DNA of 64,000 bases from Gracilariopsis chorda (Eukaryota; Rhodophyta; Florideophyceae; Gracilariales; Gracilariaceae). The notes beneath the pieces are model-generated. The model saw nothing but the letters and a program-made list of their open reading frames with translations. It was not told where the DNA came from and ran no database searches. The position numbers and the translations under genes were made by a program. Shown here piece by piece: positions 1-9,312 of this stretch; position 1 is the first letter of the stretch, and every line of letters begins with the position of its first letter. The DNA is taken from positions 310,001 to 374,000 of the forward strand of contig NBIV01000008.1 in assembly GCA_003194525.1 (NCBI GenBank). Direction: 5' to 3'.

Positions 1-2
1 CA

Positions 3-1400
3 GACGGTAATGCTTTACCTGGACGATTTGTTTTGGCAATCAAGTCTACCGAAGATGGTGAAGAAAAGTTCAAGGCCCGATATGTTATCGGAGGACACCG
101 CGATCGGATGAAACACCTCATGGCGCACTACAACCAGACACTTCAGCCGCAAACCGTTCGGATTATACTTGCACTCTCAGCCCTCTTAGGTTACGATGTC
201 TGGACTAATGACATTACGCAAGCGTACTTGCAGTCAATGGAACCGCTTTCACGCGATCTCTATATCGCCAACCCCGTTGAGGAATTCGAACTCGAGCCAC
301 ACCAGTGTTTGCAGCTCCTGAAGCCCCTCTATGGTCTTTGTGAATCAGGTGACCTTTGGTTTGCCACTATGGACAAACATCACCGTTCGGACTTGGGGAT
401 GAAAGCGCTACGCTCTGACCCCGCGCTCCACTATTTGATCCGCAACGGCATCCTTATAGTTGTATCAGGGTCATACGTCGATGACCTACTCCGCTCTGGG
501 ACGAAAGACTTCCGCAGGATATGCAAGTTGACCAGCGAGAAGTTCGAGGCAAAGCCTGACTCAGAACTACCATGCACCTTTACAGGATTTCAAATTGAAC
601 AAGACCGTTCCGGTAATGCATGCATATCGCAGCAGAAGTATGTCGAGAAACTGAAACCGTTATCGGTCAATTGCACCTTTGAGGACTTCGCTTCAATCCG
701 CATGAAGCTTGCTTGGCTCGCTCATTCGCGTATAGACATTCTATACGAAATCTCACAGTTCACGCAAGTCACACGCGATCGCTTTGAGGCAGACCGCGAA
801 AGGATCCTAAAGGAAGTGGACGAAACCATACAGGTATTGAAGAAGTACCCAGTATCGCTGTACTTTCCTAAATTGGACATCGACTCCCTACAGGTTCTTG
901 GTGTATCAGATGCATCGTTCGCCACCAATGCGGACTTAACTTCTCAATTGGGCTACCTCTTGTTCCTTTCTGACCGCTCTGGAGCTGTGGTACCAATTGG
1001 TTTCAAGTCCTACAAGGCGCGCAGAGTCACCCGTTCGGCGTTTGCAGCAGAACTCATCGCCTTTGCGGACATGTTCGACATCGCCTACACTCTGTCTACC
1101 GAACTCGGACTTTTACTTAGTCGCTCACCGCTACCGGTTTCTCTCCTGACGGATTCGAAGTCGCTCTTCGACATTATCCACAAGGGGTCACGCACCGCAG
1201 AGAAGCGATTGATGATAGACATCGCTATCGCCCGTGAAGGATACCGCTTGGGACAGATCTCCGACATCGGTTTTATTCGCAGTGGCCAAAACTTGGCGGA
1301 CCACCTCACCAAAAGGACGGACAGGACACCACTTCGGACTGTTCTCCGTAAAGTTTACTGGCATGTGAAGCCAGTGCAGTTCATACTCCGTTCGGATTAG
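3..1400 (+). CDS. Copia A: reverse transcriptase-RNase H end of a Ty1/copia polyprotein (5' partial)
   Basis: The frame is open from the window edge (no internal stop) to TAG at 1398-1400, so the start lies outside the window. The product is the C-terminal part of a Ty1/copia Pol protein, which copies element RNA into DNA in the virus-like particle. Visible motifs are the palm-domain NDITQAYLQS, the copia hallmark LKPLYGL, the catalytic YVDDLL, and RNase H segments VSDASFAT, SAFAAELIAF and LLTDSKSLF, then NLADHLTK near the end. It differs clearly from the two other copia elements in this window (17-21 kb and 25-29 kb), so it is a separate lineage. Gag, protease and integrase would lie upstream. 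The retained part carries no disabling mutation. Confidence 0.85.
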   Translation, partial: DGNALPGRFVLAIKSTEDGEEKFKARYVIGGHRDRMKHLMAHYNQTLQPQTVRIILALSALLGYDVWTNDITQAYLQSMEPLSRDLYIANPVEEFELEPHQCLQLLKPLYGLCESGDLWFATMDKHHRSDLGMKALRSDPALHYLIRNGILIVVSGSYVDDLLRSGTKDFRRICKLTSEKFEAKPDSELPCTFTGFQIEQDRSGNACISQQKYVEKLKPLSVNCTFEDFASIRMKLAWLAHSRIDILYEISQFTQVTRDRFEADRERILKEVDETIQVLKKYPVSLYFPKLDIDSLQVLGVSDASFATNADLTSQLGYLLFLSDRSGAVVPIGFKSYKARRVTRSAFAAELIAFADMFDIAYTLSTELGLLLSRSPLPVSLLTDSKSLFDIIHKGSRTAEKRLMIDIAIAREGYRLGQISDIGFIRSGQNLADHLTKRTDRTPLRTVLRKVYWHVKPVQFILRSD

Positions 1401-1870
1401 GAGCTGCTCTTCGCACAGATTTGGACTCGCACCTTCAAGGTTGGAATGTGTTCTACCAAGTTCTGATCTTACCTTCAGGTCTTGCAAAAGGAAATGTACT
1501 ACGACCGCACGGGGGAAAAATGAATCACCAAGAACGGAGGCGTACGGCACTGAATCCGGAAAGCCCCTCTTATCCAGCGTAGCCGGACCCCTCAATTCTG
1601 CGGTACCCGTGTATGGGCACCACAGCTAAGCACGTCCGCGCCCTCACGTATGTCGACGCAGGTCAGTTCTCACTGCCGACAGGGGTGCACCGCATGGTAT
1701 TTATACCCGACACGCCACGTGTCAGGTGATTCGGCTGGGACGCGGGTTCGAGTCTTGGTACCTGCCACCTCAGGAGGATGATAAACCGTTCTACCGCATC
1801 GGTTTGCCTCTTTTCTTTGTCTTGTTCATGACTACATCACCGTTTGGAGCTCCCATGAAAGTGGAGGGAG

Positions 1871-2256
1871 TGTGAATGTGTGGCTGTAAGCTGTACTTTC
1901 ACGTGAGCTCCCACATGGGTGGAAGCTGCAGTACCAGCTAGAGTAATTTTATTTAGTCTAGCTAGTACACCGTCTCGGTCTCCACCCTTGAGGAACAAGA
2001 TAGACAAGTAGAAGATTAGCAGTAAAGGACCATACGGTTGTCCGTATCCGGCTGCGTACAGAGGCTGTTGTCAGCTCTGGTCTTCTAAGTCTATCCTACT
2101 CTACCGCATCGCTCTATCGTAGCTACTTCGACCTACAGGTTTTCGCATACCGCTTGTAGTCTACACCTACAGGAGTGCGCCTACCGCCATGCCAGCGCAA
2201 AGGGCCCGTCATCGGAGAAATCGTCACCTTCCATAGCGTCACCACAGTTACCAGCA
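1871..2256 (+). repeat. Probable 3' LTR of copia A
   Basis: A purine-rich run (gtggagggag, 1861-1870) that could serve as polypurine tract is followed directly by TG at 1871, as expected at the start of a 3' LTR about 470 bp after the pol stop. The right border is set only by a plausible CA end and by the switch to AT-rich sequence after about 2,257. The other LTR is outside the window, so neither border can be verified. Confidence 0.45.
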
Positions 2257-3328
2257 ATCTCTTTTGTCTATCAGCCTGGATGAAATGTTGCCAAATGATT
2301 GTTTTTTGAAGGTTTTGAAACTTTCATACACGCCTAAAAAACGGGGTTTTGAATCAAAAGTACGTTTCTTATATCAAAAATGCTTGTTTTCTGAAGCTTT
2401 GTAATAAATTAGACATATTTTACCAGCACACGCTTTTAAACCATTTGCTTGTCTTACGTTTCTGCTTCTCGCCTAACATAAACAACAGAAGCTTAAATAT
2501 TTTGCTATACAAAAACCTGTTGCATAACTCATACCCACTACAAAAGGCAAAAAATACAATCAAAATAACTAAAATTAAAGGTCAAATTGATTGTTTTGAC
2601 CTTATATGCGGTCAGCAGTCCTATAGACACAACCTAGTGTTTGATAGTGAATAAATACCTTACTTCTTCTAAAAGTGCTAAAAATAGCAATCAAAAGTTA
2701 AAAGAAGATATGTCTATTATCACGTCTCTTTCGCCGGATAGGAACTTTGGCTCTGTTCTAATCTGATTCCCAAAGAAAGAAGAGAGTCAGAAATGCTATT
2801 GTCTACAGGACTAACAAATATAATCATATGAGTCCGTTTAACGACATAGTAGTCAATGACGTTACATTATTGGCTACAACCCATTCTTAGTTTACTGCGT
2901 ATATCGTAAAGTTATTGCAGCGACCAAAACAGGTCTGGGGCTTCACAGCCACATATAAATTGTAAAATAAGTCGTTAGTTCAACTCGCTGCGCTCATCAA
3001 GAGAGCAATAACTTCTGAAAAGAAGGTTGACGTTTCTGGTAATGCTACTGTTTCATTAAGCTTAACAGCACCCACGAAAACATGAGGAAAAATAAGGTGA
3101 CATTTCATATAGCAGTACCATGTTTTAAACAGTTAACTAATTCAGCAAGTCAAATCACGCGAATAAGAACCGTAGGCGGCTATAATTAAAAACCACAGCT
3201 CTTTTTCTTTTATCAGTAAACATGTCAGACCACGTGGCATAAGGGCAATTACATACTATTTAACTCTTTTAAATGCTTTTCTACAAGATTTTTTTGAACG
3301 TAGTCACGTCTTGTCTGACTGTGACATA
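2257..3328. other. AT-rich stretch without a supported gene
   Basis: Base composition changes sharply from the GC-balanced copia LTR to AT-rich DNA. A 101-codon open frame at 2349-2654 has no recognisable motif and a biased Leu/Asn/Lys composition expected from AT-rich sequence, so I do not call it. The stretch may be the downstream flank of the piggyBac-like remnant that follows. Confidence 0.4.
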
Positions 3329-3960
3329 TCATACTTCTCTATTGAGCTTCCAGCATTCAAAACATAGATATTTAGACTTGTTATCCATCTTGCATACTTT
3401 GCATCTCGCTTGATAGGTGGCTTTAGAGATAGAGCCATTATTCAGCTTTCGTGTCTTATTGGTTGCAAGCAAATGTAATCCAGTACCACTGACTATTGGA
3501 GCCTCAGAAATTTCTTCATCGACGCTGCTTTTTTGTCTGATGCAAATCACATCGTACGGATTGTCAATCAGCTGTTCTGCAAGTTTGGCGTAAAAATCTT
3601 TCTGCGTCAAACGATTTGTTGCCCTCATACTTCCCTTGTAAAGGAACCAAGAATCAATAATACAAATTGAAATCAAAGTAGTATTAAGCCTTAGTGACCA
3701 ATCCTTAACCTCAATTTTCTTTTCAAGACTAAGATTGTCCTGGCGGCATCGACTGTGCTTATCAATTTTGGATCATGTCTGATAACAACTGTCGATAACC
3801 TTTGGAATAGGTATTTCCACGGTAATAAACTGAGCATCATTTCTAATTGCTCTCCATCTGAACCTCACAATTGGCTGAGACATCAGCGTTGTGCCACTCG
3901 TGCTTAGAAAGTAACGGCGTTCTCTTTTCATCCAAAAACGGCCATAACAGATGGGCAGCT
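3329..3960 (-). pseudogene. piggyBac-like (DDE_Tnp_1_7) transposase, C-terminal fragment
   Basis: Read on the minus strand, a frame runs from about 3,960 to the stop near 3,329 with one internal TGA at 3773-3775. Recognisable family features are YFLSTSGTT, IPKVIDSCYQ, then SKIDKHSRCRQDNLSLEKK, VKDWSLRLN and ICIIDSWFLYKGS, followed by a terminal cysteine-rich segment CKVCKMDNKSKYLCFEC. This matches the C-terminal part of piggyBac-type DDE transposases, with the YxxxxxxIDxHNxxRQ stretch and a C-terminal zinc-binding region. The internal TGA sits where a residue such as Cys or Arg is expected. The N-terminal half with the first catalytic Asp is not recognisable, so this is a dead, truncated copy. 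Confidence 0.7.
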
Positions 3961-4058
3961 ATTCGTACCTTCACTTACCATGAAAACTTGATCCCCTCTC
4001 CGTCACAGCCCAAGTTGGGACAAAAACGTCATTTGGTACTGTTTGGTAGCGGTCTCAA

Positions 4059-4129
4059 CGACTCCGGTAAATCGTAACCCATAATTAAAAAATGCGGTAG
4101 CAGTCGCTACTGACGCAAATCCGGAGTCG
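4059..4129. repeat. Inverted repeat with an inner hairpin
   Basis: CGACTCCGG at 4059-4067 pairs perfectly with CCGGAGTCG at 4121-4129. Inside it, GTAGC (4097-4101) pairs with GCTAC (4106-4110), extended by TGCG/CGCA. It lies between the piggyBac-like remnant and the non-coding end of gypsy 1. It could be a terminal or secondary-structure element; its role is unknown. Confidence 0.5.
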
Positions 4130-4133
4130 GCTG

Positions 4134-5040
4134 TAGTGTTATACCCGCAAGCGGGACAACACACGAAGACGTTCGGATCTTCCCCTCTGGAGGGTAACAC
4201 AGCGAACGGAGCCTCTCCGGATGAGCACGGCGAAGTCGGGTTGTAAAGCCGAGGCTCACCCTCACGCCAAGCGGGGAGAGTTGAAACGGTAGGATTAGGA
4301 TCACCACGAATGGGAAAACAGCCCTTCCAAGGAGTACGAGTCCACGTAAGTGGGGGAAGACGTCACGGGATACCGGCACGAGAGACACGCGTCAGCGGTG
4401 ACGAGCAACCACACAAAGGGGTAGAAACCACGAGAGTGGGGTAAGGGAAATACGGGGGATGCCCGATTGGGGGCGACGGGGGTGTGGGCCAACGGGACCA
4501 CGGAAAAAGATACAAAGGAACCCTATAAAGTGGCGAGAACACGGCGGTGGTGAATTAAGTGACAAGTGCCCAAGGCGGTGATACTCCTAGTAACGCAGGG
4601 TGGATAGGTCTACCGTTAGTAACGTGGCTTTACGTCCAAGGAGCGTAGAAGACTCGCGAAAGCGGAAAAGACTTAGAGCCAAGAACCCTGGTTCGGGGAA
4701 GTTTACTCAGTGTCAGGGCGAGGTCGCCGAGCCACTATATAGTGTAGTAATCTCCCTACTGTAGCGTAGATAAATTACAAATAATAAATATAAATTAAAT
4801 AAATGTCCACACTGTGGTGCCAACCTCCTCCTGACGATCCGTGTCACACGTGGTCCACTCACGCCTTGGGCGGCACACGGCGCATGCACAGGTGTGCACC
4901 TGGTGCACAGTGCGGATCCGCTGAGGGCTAAGACACCCGCTAATAGCGGTAGTAATCATAAACACGCGAAAGCGGCATAAACACCAAGTCCACAGGGCAT
5001 CGCTGAGTCTTCTTCCTTGAGGATTGCACTTCATATCCCC
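4134..5040 (-). repeat. Non-coding end of gypsy 1, possible 3' LTR
   Basis: This stretch has no convincing gene. It lies downstream (minus-strand sense) of the gypsy 1 chromodomain, where the 3' LTR should be. On the minus strand a purine-rich run (AGGAGGGGGA) ends near 5,036 and could be the polypurine tract. The segment holds many short stem-loops, for example CCCGC-aa-GCGGG near 4147. A short block (4671-4730) resembles 54621-54675 near gypsy 3. Only one copy is present, so the borders are guesses. I considered and rejected an rRNA gene here. Confidence 0.35.
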
Positions 5041-5290
5041 CTCCTGAGGTGCGAATACGACATCCACGATGGCAACGGAAGCACCGGGCAAGGTCCTTAA
5101 ATGTAAGTCCGGCTCGCCGGTTCTCCATCCCACCCTGGGTAACGAGCACCTAGCTGTGAACAGTGAATCTGCGAGCAACTCTTACGAGGTTCTTCCAACA
5201 ACACACACGCTTTTGCGGCCTTCTTCTTTCCTTTCCTTTCTACACCACAACTCGATCCTTCATTTCCTTCCTTCCACCGCAGTGGCTTGC

Positions 5291-7915
5291 TTATCCCACT
5301 TGGGTGTTTATCACCGATGCCGGGATTCCCGTTCGCGTTCTGCGATGATATGACACCACTTTCGAACGTGGAAGGTGCTCTATCGGCTCATCCGAATCAT
5401 ATTCGGGCCCGAAACCGTACCAGCGTACGCGGTACTGGATGTAAACATCTGGATGGTAAGATTGTTCCACAATGTGGTCAACAACAAACTCTTGTTTGTA
5501 GACTTCCCGGCCTCGCCTTGTTCGCATTATCGCGTCCTGCACGGCAGGCTCTACCACCACTGGTGGGTTTTGGACAGTCTTCCCCGGAAGGGGCCTGGCT
5601 TGGTACTGCCTGTCCATGCCATTAGAGGGGTCATTAACCGGTTTCCGGGTAGGTTCATCCGCTTCGCGGGCCTGGAGGTCCTCGGCACGGCTGGTTGCGT
5701 CGACCACTTGATGGTGCGTATCGGGACCCTGGCTGTGGGTTAAAGTATCCCGCTTCGCGGTTTCTTCACTTCTTGAGGGGGCTTCTATTGATGACACCCT
5801 TTGAGGGGCTTCTAATGCATCAGAAAGATGAGCATCTGGGTCGCGAACCACAGGTTTGTGTGTAGATATCCGTCTTGACGGAGGTGCTCCAGACGACGAA
5901 GTCGGTTGCACCACGGTGCGTCGTACAGTACGCGTCGGCTCGCCTCGGGCGGTAATTGGTGCCTTTCGGGGTCACGTGCCGTTTGCAACGGATGGTCGAG
6001 GATTTTCCGCGCCGTGTTGCGTTCCCCCTCCTCACGTGAGGGCGGTTGCAACGGTGCTGCCGGTGTGTTGTCTCGCTTCGGCGACGAAGTATTTCCGTCT
6101 TTGACGTGCTTTCCTTCCGGAGTGACCGGTGCGACTTCGGCGACACTGTCGGGATCAACCGAGACACTCGGAGTGAGTTCGCGACTGCGCGATGGTCGTA
6201 AACCAGAATCCAGCTTGCTGGTCGTTTTCCTTCCGTCTTTTACGGTGTGCTTGCCCGGTCTGGCCGGTGTGTTCTGCCGTGCAGTAGGAGTTACCACGTC
6301 CGGTGTAGTCGGCTCAGAGGATCCCGCCAGGGCCTGCTCTTCATTATCCAACGTAGCTGTTGTTGACGGATCGTGACCCACGGAATGCGGATCAACGCTC
6401 GACGGCACAGCCGGTTCAGTATCGCGAACGCGGTTAGTTTCCTGCAACTATTTCACTTTGGCGAGAGACTTCCCACTGCGTGGTGCATTTTGGCGACTAG
6501 AATCCCAGTGGGCAGTGCGATCTGGCGCAGATGCCGTAGAACTTCCTCGAGAGGGTTCATCGGTAGCTGTAGCGCGCAAATGCGAAGATGGCACGTCAGT
6601 AGACGGAACTCTCGTTCCACTATTGTCCTTTTCGATGTGTCCGGAGGTCCGTGCACCACGGTTGTCATGACGCGACGAAGCAGTTTCAGTCTCTCGACGA
6701 GAGTTAGGTTTCTCCTCCCCCTCCTTAGATGGAGGGGCATGGGGAGTGGTAGAAGCGCCCAAACTGTGGGGATAGACACCGCGCGGTGGCGTTAGAGAAG
6801 AAAGGCCGTTCGGGCCTGCGTCCAATAAGGACCGTATATCTGAGAGTCCTCTTGAAGGGTGTGGCAACACAGAAGGCCTGTTAACCACAGATGTGGGTTG
6901 TTTCACTGGGGTGTGTTGGTTCTCATCTTGGTAAGCAACCTCTACGGAGGGTGGTGGTGCCATAACAACGCGATCGCGGGAAATCCGCTCCTGAGCGTCG
7001 TTCATTTCCACCACTAAGGTGTCGTTATCCACTGATATGACCTTGTAGGGACCGTCCGCGACGGGTGAGAGCTTATGCTGTTTCTCCTTATCAGGGTTCC
7101 AGTGCTCCTTACGGACGAAGATGTAGTCACCCTCCGTAATTGGCGGTGCTGTACCTCGTACACGAGAGTCAAAATCACGCTTGTACGCGGCCTGTGCTCG
7201 TACCATGGAGCTCCGGGTGACCGGGATTAACTTCGTAAGCCACGCTTTCCATCGTTGGCAATAATCCTTCACGGAAGGGAAGTTTGCCAGCGTAGGCTGG
7301 GGTTCCAACGCTACGGCGGGCGGATGACGCGAAAGTACCAATTCAAATGGAGTCAAACCCGTTGTACGGTGTACCTGTGTGTTATACGCAAACGTCAAGG
7401 CGTCAGTGTACAGGTCCCATGTTTTGGGGTGATCAGCAACGTAAGAATGGAGAGAGGCTAACAGCGTTCGGTTAAACCGCTCGATTTGCCCATTACATTG
7501 GGGGTGGTACGTCGTTGTGAACAGATTCTTGATATCGAGAATTCGACACACGTCCTCAAAGAATCGCGATGCGAATTGCTTTCCGTTATCGGATAGAATG
7601 TAAACCGGTGGTCCGTAGACAAATACCCAATGGGTGACGAAGGCTTGCGCCACCGCGAAAGCGGATATCTTCCGTAAATGTACGGTGCGAACCAACTTGG
7701 AGAAACGATCCGTGATAACGAGTGAAAACTTATGTCCACGCTTTGTGGTGAGCAGCGGTCCCAAGAGGTCAATTGCGACAAAATCGAGAGGGGCCCGTGC
7801 TGGAAATAACTTCACCTTCGTTGAGTGCTTCCGGAGTTTGACCCGGTTTTTGGCACACTCCGTGCATGACCGGACAGGGTACCAAAGTGACAGAACCCGA
7901 ACAGCCTTGAGAGCC
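5291..7915 (-). pseudogene. Gypsy 1: Ty3/gypsy integrase with C-terminal chromodomain, 5'-truncated
   Basis: Only the 3' third of a Ty3/gypsy pol remains. From 7,915 downward, minus strand: zinc-finger end SCTECAKN, integrase core with APLDFVAIDLLGP (first Asp), ILSDNGKQF (second Asp) and HPQCNGQIERFNRTL (Glu), then an SH3-like segment ending near VVEMNDAQERISRDRVV. A long Pro/Ser/Thr/Glu-rich linker follows. The C-terminus is a chromodomain (VVDHIVEQSYHPDVYIQY, then RVRWYGFGPEYDS) at about 5,300-5,500, a module known in chromoviruses to steer integration to marked chromatin. An in-frame TAG lies at 6448-6450 and a frameshift near 5,900 breaks the frame. RT, RNase H and gag are missing; the upstream part is cut off by tandem repeats at 7.9 kb. 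Confidence 0.8.
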
Positions 7916-7927
7916 CAAGCATGGCAA

Positions 7928-8041
7928 TTCCAACCGTGCAGTCATTGCTGCACGAACTTCCAACTGCGCAGTCATTGCTGCACGAACTTCCAACTGCGCA
8001 GTCAATGCTGCACGAACTTCCAACTGCGCAGTCAATGCTGT
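7928..8041. repeat. 30-bp tandem repeat, about four units
   Basis: The phrase TTCCAACTGCGCAGTCA recurs with 30-bp spacing, starting at 7928, 7958, 7988 and 8018; the first unit differs slightly. The array directly abuts the truncated gypsy 1 integrase. About two related units occur again at 21199-21262, so the array belongs to a dispersed module. Confidence 0.85.
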
Positions 8042-8128
8042 GAGAGGTAGAATTAGAGAGAGTTGCATTGTAATTCTCTAAATTACAATGCAACTCCGAT
8101 TTGAGACTGCATTCATTACTCTCCTTTA
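8042..8128. repeat. Hairpin repeat (MITE-like module), copy 1
   Basis: The 16-base arm GAGTTGCATTGTAATT (8060-8075) pairs perfectly with AATTACAATGCAACTC (8081-8096) around a five-base loop. The whole 87-base module recurs almost identically at 21021-21107. Size and structure fit a small non-autonomous element or the terminus of a larger one. It encodes nothing. Confidence 0.8.
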
Positions 8129-8139
8129 ACAAGGGTGAG

Positions 8140-8475
8140 AAGGGCGTTCGGCCCTACCACTCTTGCCTGCAGTTGTGACGTCTGCATCTTGCCTGCAGGA
8201 AAGAGTGGTAGCGCCGCCCTACCACACTTTCTTGCAGTTGTGACGTCTGCATCTTGCCTGCAGGAAAGAGTGGTAGGGCCGCCCTACCATTCTTTCCTGC
8301 AGTTGTGACGTTTCCATCCTGCCTGCAGGAAAGAGTGGTAGCGCCGCCCTACCACACTTTCTTGCAGTTGTGATGTCTGCATCTTGCCTGCAGGAAAGAG
8401 TGGTAGGGCCGGCCTACCATTCTTTCCTGCAGTTGTGACGTCTGCATTGTGCCTGCAGGAAAGAGTGATATGGCC
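8140..8475. repeat. 65-bp palindromic tandem repeat, five units
   Basis: AGTTGTGACGTCTGCAT-like phrases start at 8171, 8236, 8301, 8366 and 8431, exactly 65 bases apart. Each unit contains a near-palindrome built from CCTGCAGGAAAGAGTGGTAG and its reverse complement, joined through GGGC/GCCC. Units at 8236 and 8366 share one variant (ccacactttcttgcag) and units at 8301 and 8431 share another (ccattctttcctgcag), so the real period is a 130-bp dimer. No protein-coding sense is apparent. Confidence 0.85.
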
Positions 8476-8994
8476 GGAGCTTGAGCGGTCACAAACCTGA
8501 AAATCAAACGTTATGCTTGTCTAAAACGTTTGATTATCATTGGCGCAAAAAGTTGGCGAACCAAAAGACCCAAAAAAAGAACGTAAAGCACGAATTTGGG
8601 TGCTGGCGCAGTTTGCGCCAAAAAAAACGAAATCGTGCATTTTACTAATTTTTTAAGGGGTGCGAAAGTCGTTGTCGCACAAATCCTTAGTAAGGTTAGA
8701 CAAGTGAAAACAGCCTTCGGCCATGGGCGGCGCTGCGCGCCGCGTAGTTTTTGTAGCTTTGTGTATTTCGTAGCGTTCGGAGGCTCGCCTCGCACTTTGC
8801 TCGCTTGCGCTCGCAATAGCGCTCGTAAAACCACGGGGCGCCGCGGCGCCTAGAGTATGTGGAGCCGTAGGCCTTTGTTTTTAGGTGCCTAAATTGACTG
8901 TAGTGCCAGCCAATGATGAGAAAGCGCGACACGTGGCTTTGTGTAACTGGATGGCACTGCAGTCATTATGGGAGTGCCAGCCAGTAAGCAGCAA
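8476..8994. other. Gene-free stretch with GC-rich palindromic clusters
   Basis: No coding frame can be supported. The segment contains a palindromic cluster, GGCGGCGCTGCGCGCCGC at about 8725-8742, repeated at about 9187-9204 on the far side of the direct repeat. Several short direct words rich in CGC and GCG, such as gctcgcttgcgctcgc, lie near 8795-8815. Confidence 0.45.
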
Positions 8995-9160
8995 GCTTTG
9001 CTGCTGCTGCTGCTGCTAAAGTTTTTAAATGGTAGGGAGGCGTTGCGCAAAATGGGCATTTGCGTGCGCAAACGGGGGCGTGAAAAGCGAGTTTGTGGCG
9101 CAACGCCTCCATTCAATCAATAACACCCCCCTCATACAGCAACAAATACTTATAATGGGG
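8995..9160 (+). repeat. Direct repeat flanking the Helitron, copy 1 (stem-forming)
   Basis: This segment starts with GCTTTG followed by a GCT repeat, continues through TTTAAATGGTAGGGAGGC and ends near ATAATGGGGAG. It recurs in the same orientation at 15652-15820, on the other side of the Helitron. Inside, GGAGGCGTTGCG (9036-9047) pairs with CGCAACGCCTCC (9099-9110). Two similar copies in direct orientation at both sides of the Helitron coding region are unusual for Helitrons. Confidence 0.75.
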
Positions 9161-9312
9161 AGAAAAGAGGAAGCGGCCTTCGACCGCGGGCGGCGCTGCG
9201 CGCCGCGGTGGAGGAGTGATAAACAGCGGTGAGGAGAAAAAAAAGGGTGGAGAAAGCAAAATCAGAAAAGCAAGTACTTTAATTCAATAAATGAAGAACG
9301 CAAGAAATATGA

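Noticed and set aside
2349-2654. Plus-strand open frame of 101 codons in AT-rich DNA
   Set aside because: Composition is what AT-rich random sequence gives; no motif and no neighbour supports it.
4021-4110. Possible tRNA (ggtagc...ctcaacgactcc)
   Set aside because: I could not fit acceptor, D, anticodon and T arms together; the pairing seen is explained by the inverted repeat 4059-4129.
4140-4780. Ribosomal RNA-like look of a structured GC-rich stretch
   Set aside because: Some phrases recall rRNA style, but no conserved rRNA core sequence could be recognised, and the position fits the end of gypsy 1.
5906-6376. Plus-strand frame antisense to gypsy 1
   Set aside because: It is a shadow of the linker between integrase and chromodomain; its Ser/Gly/Val-rich composition mirrors the Pro/Ser/Thr-rich minus strand.
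7928-8475. CRISPR-like array
   Set aside because: Units are contiguous tandem repeats without unique spacers, and the sequence is eukaryotic.
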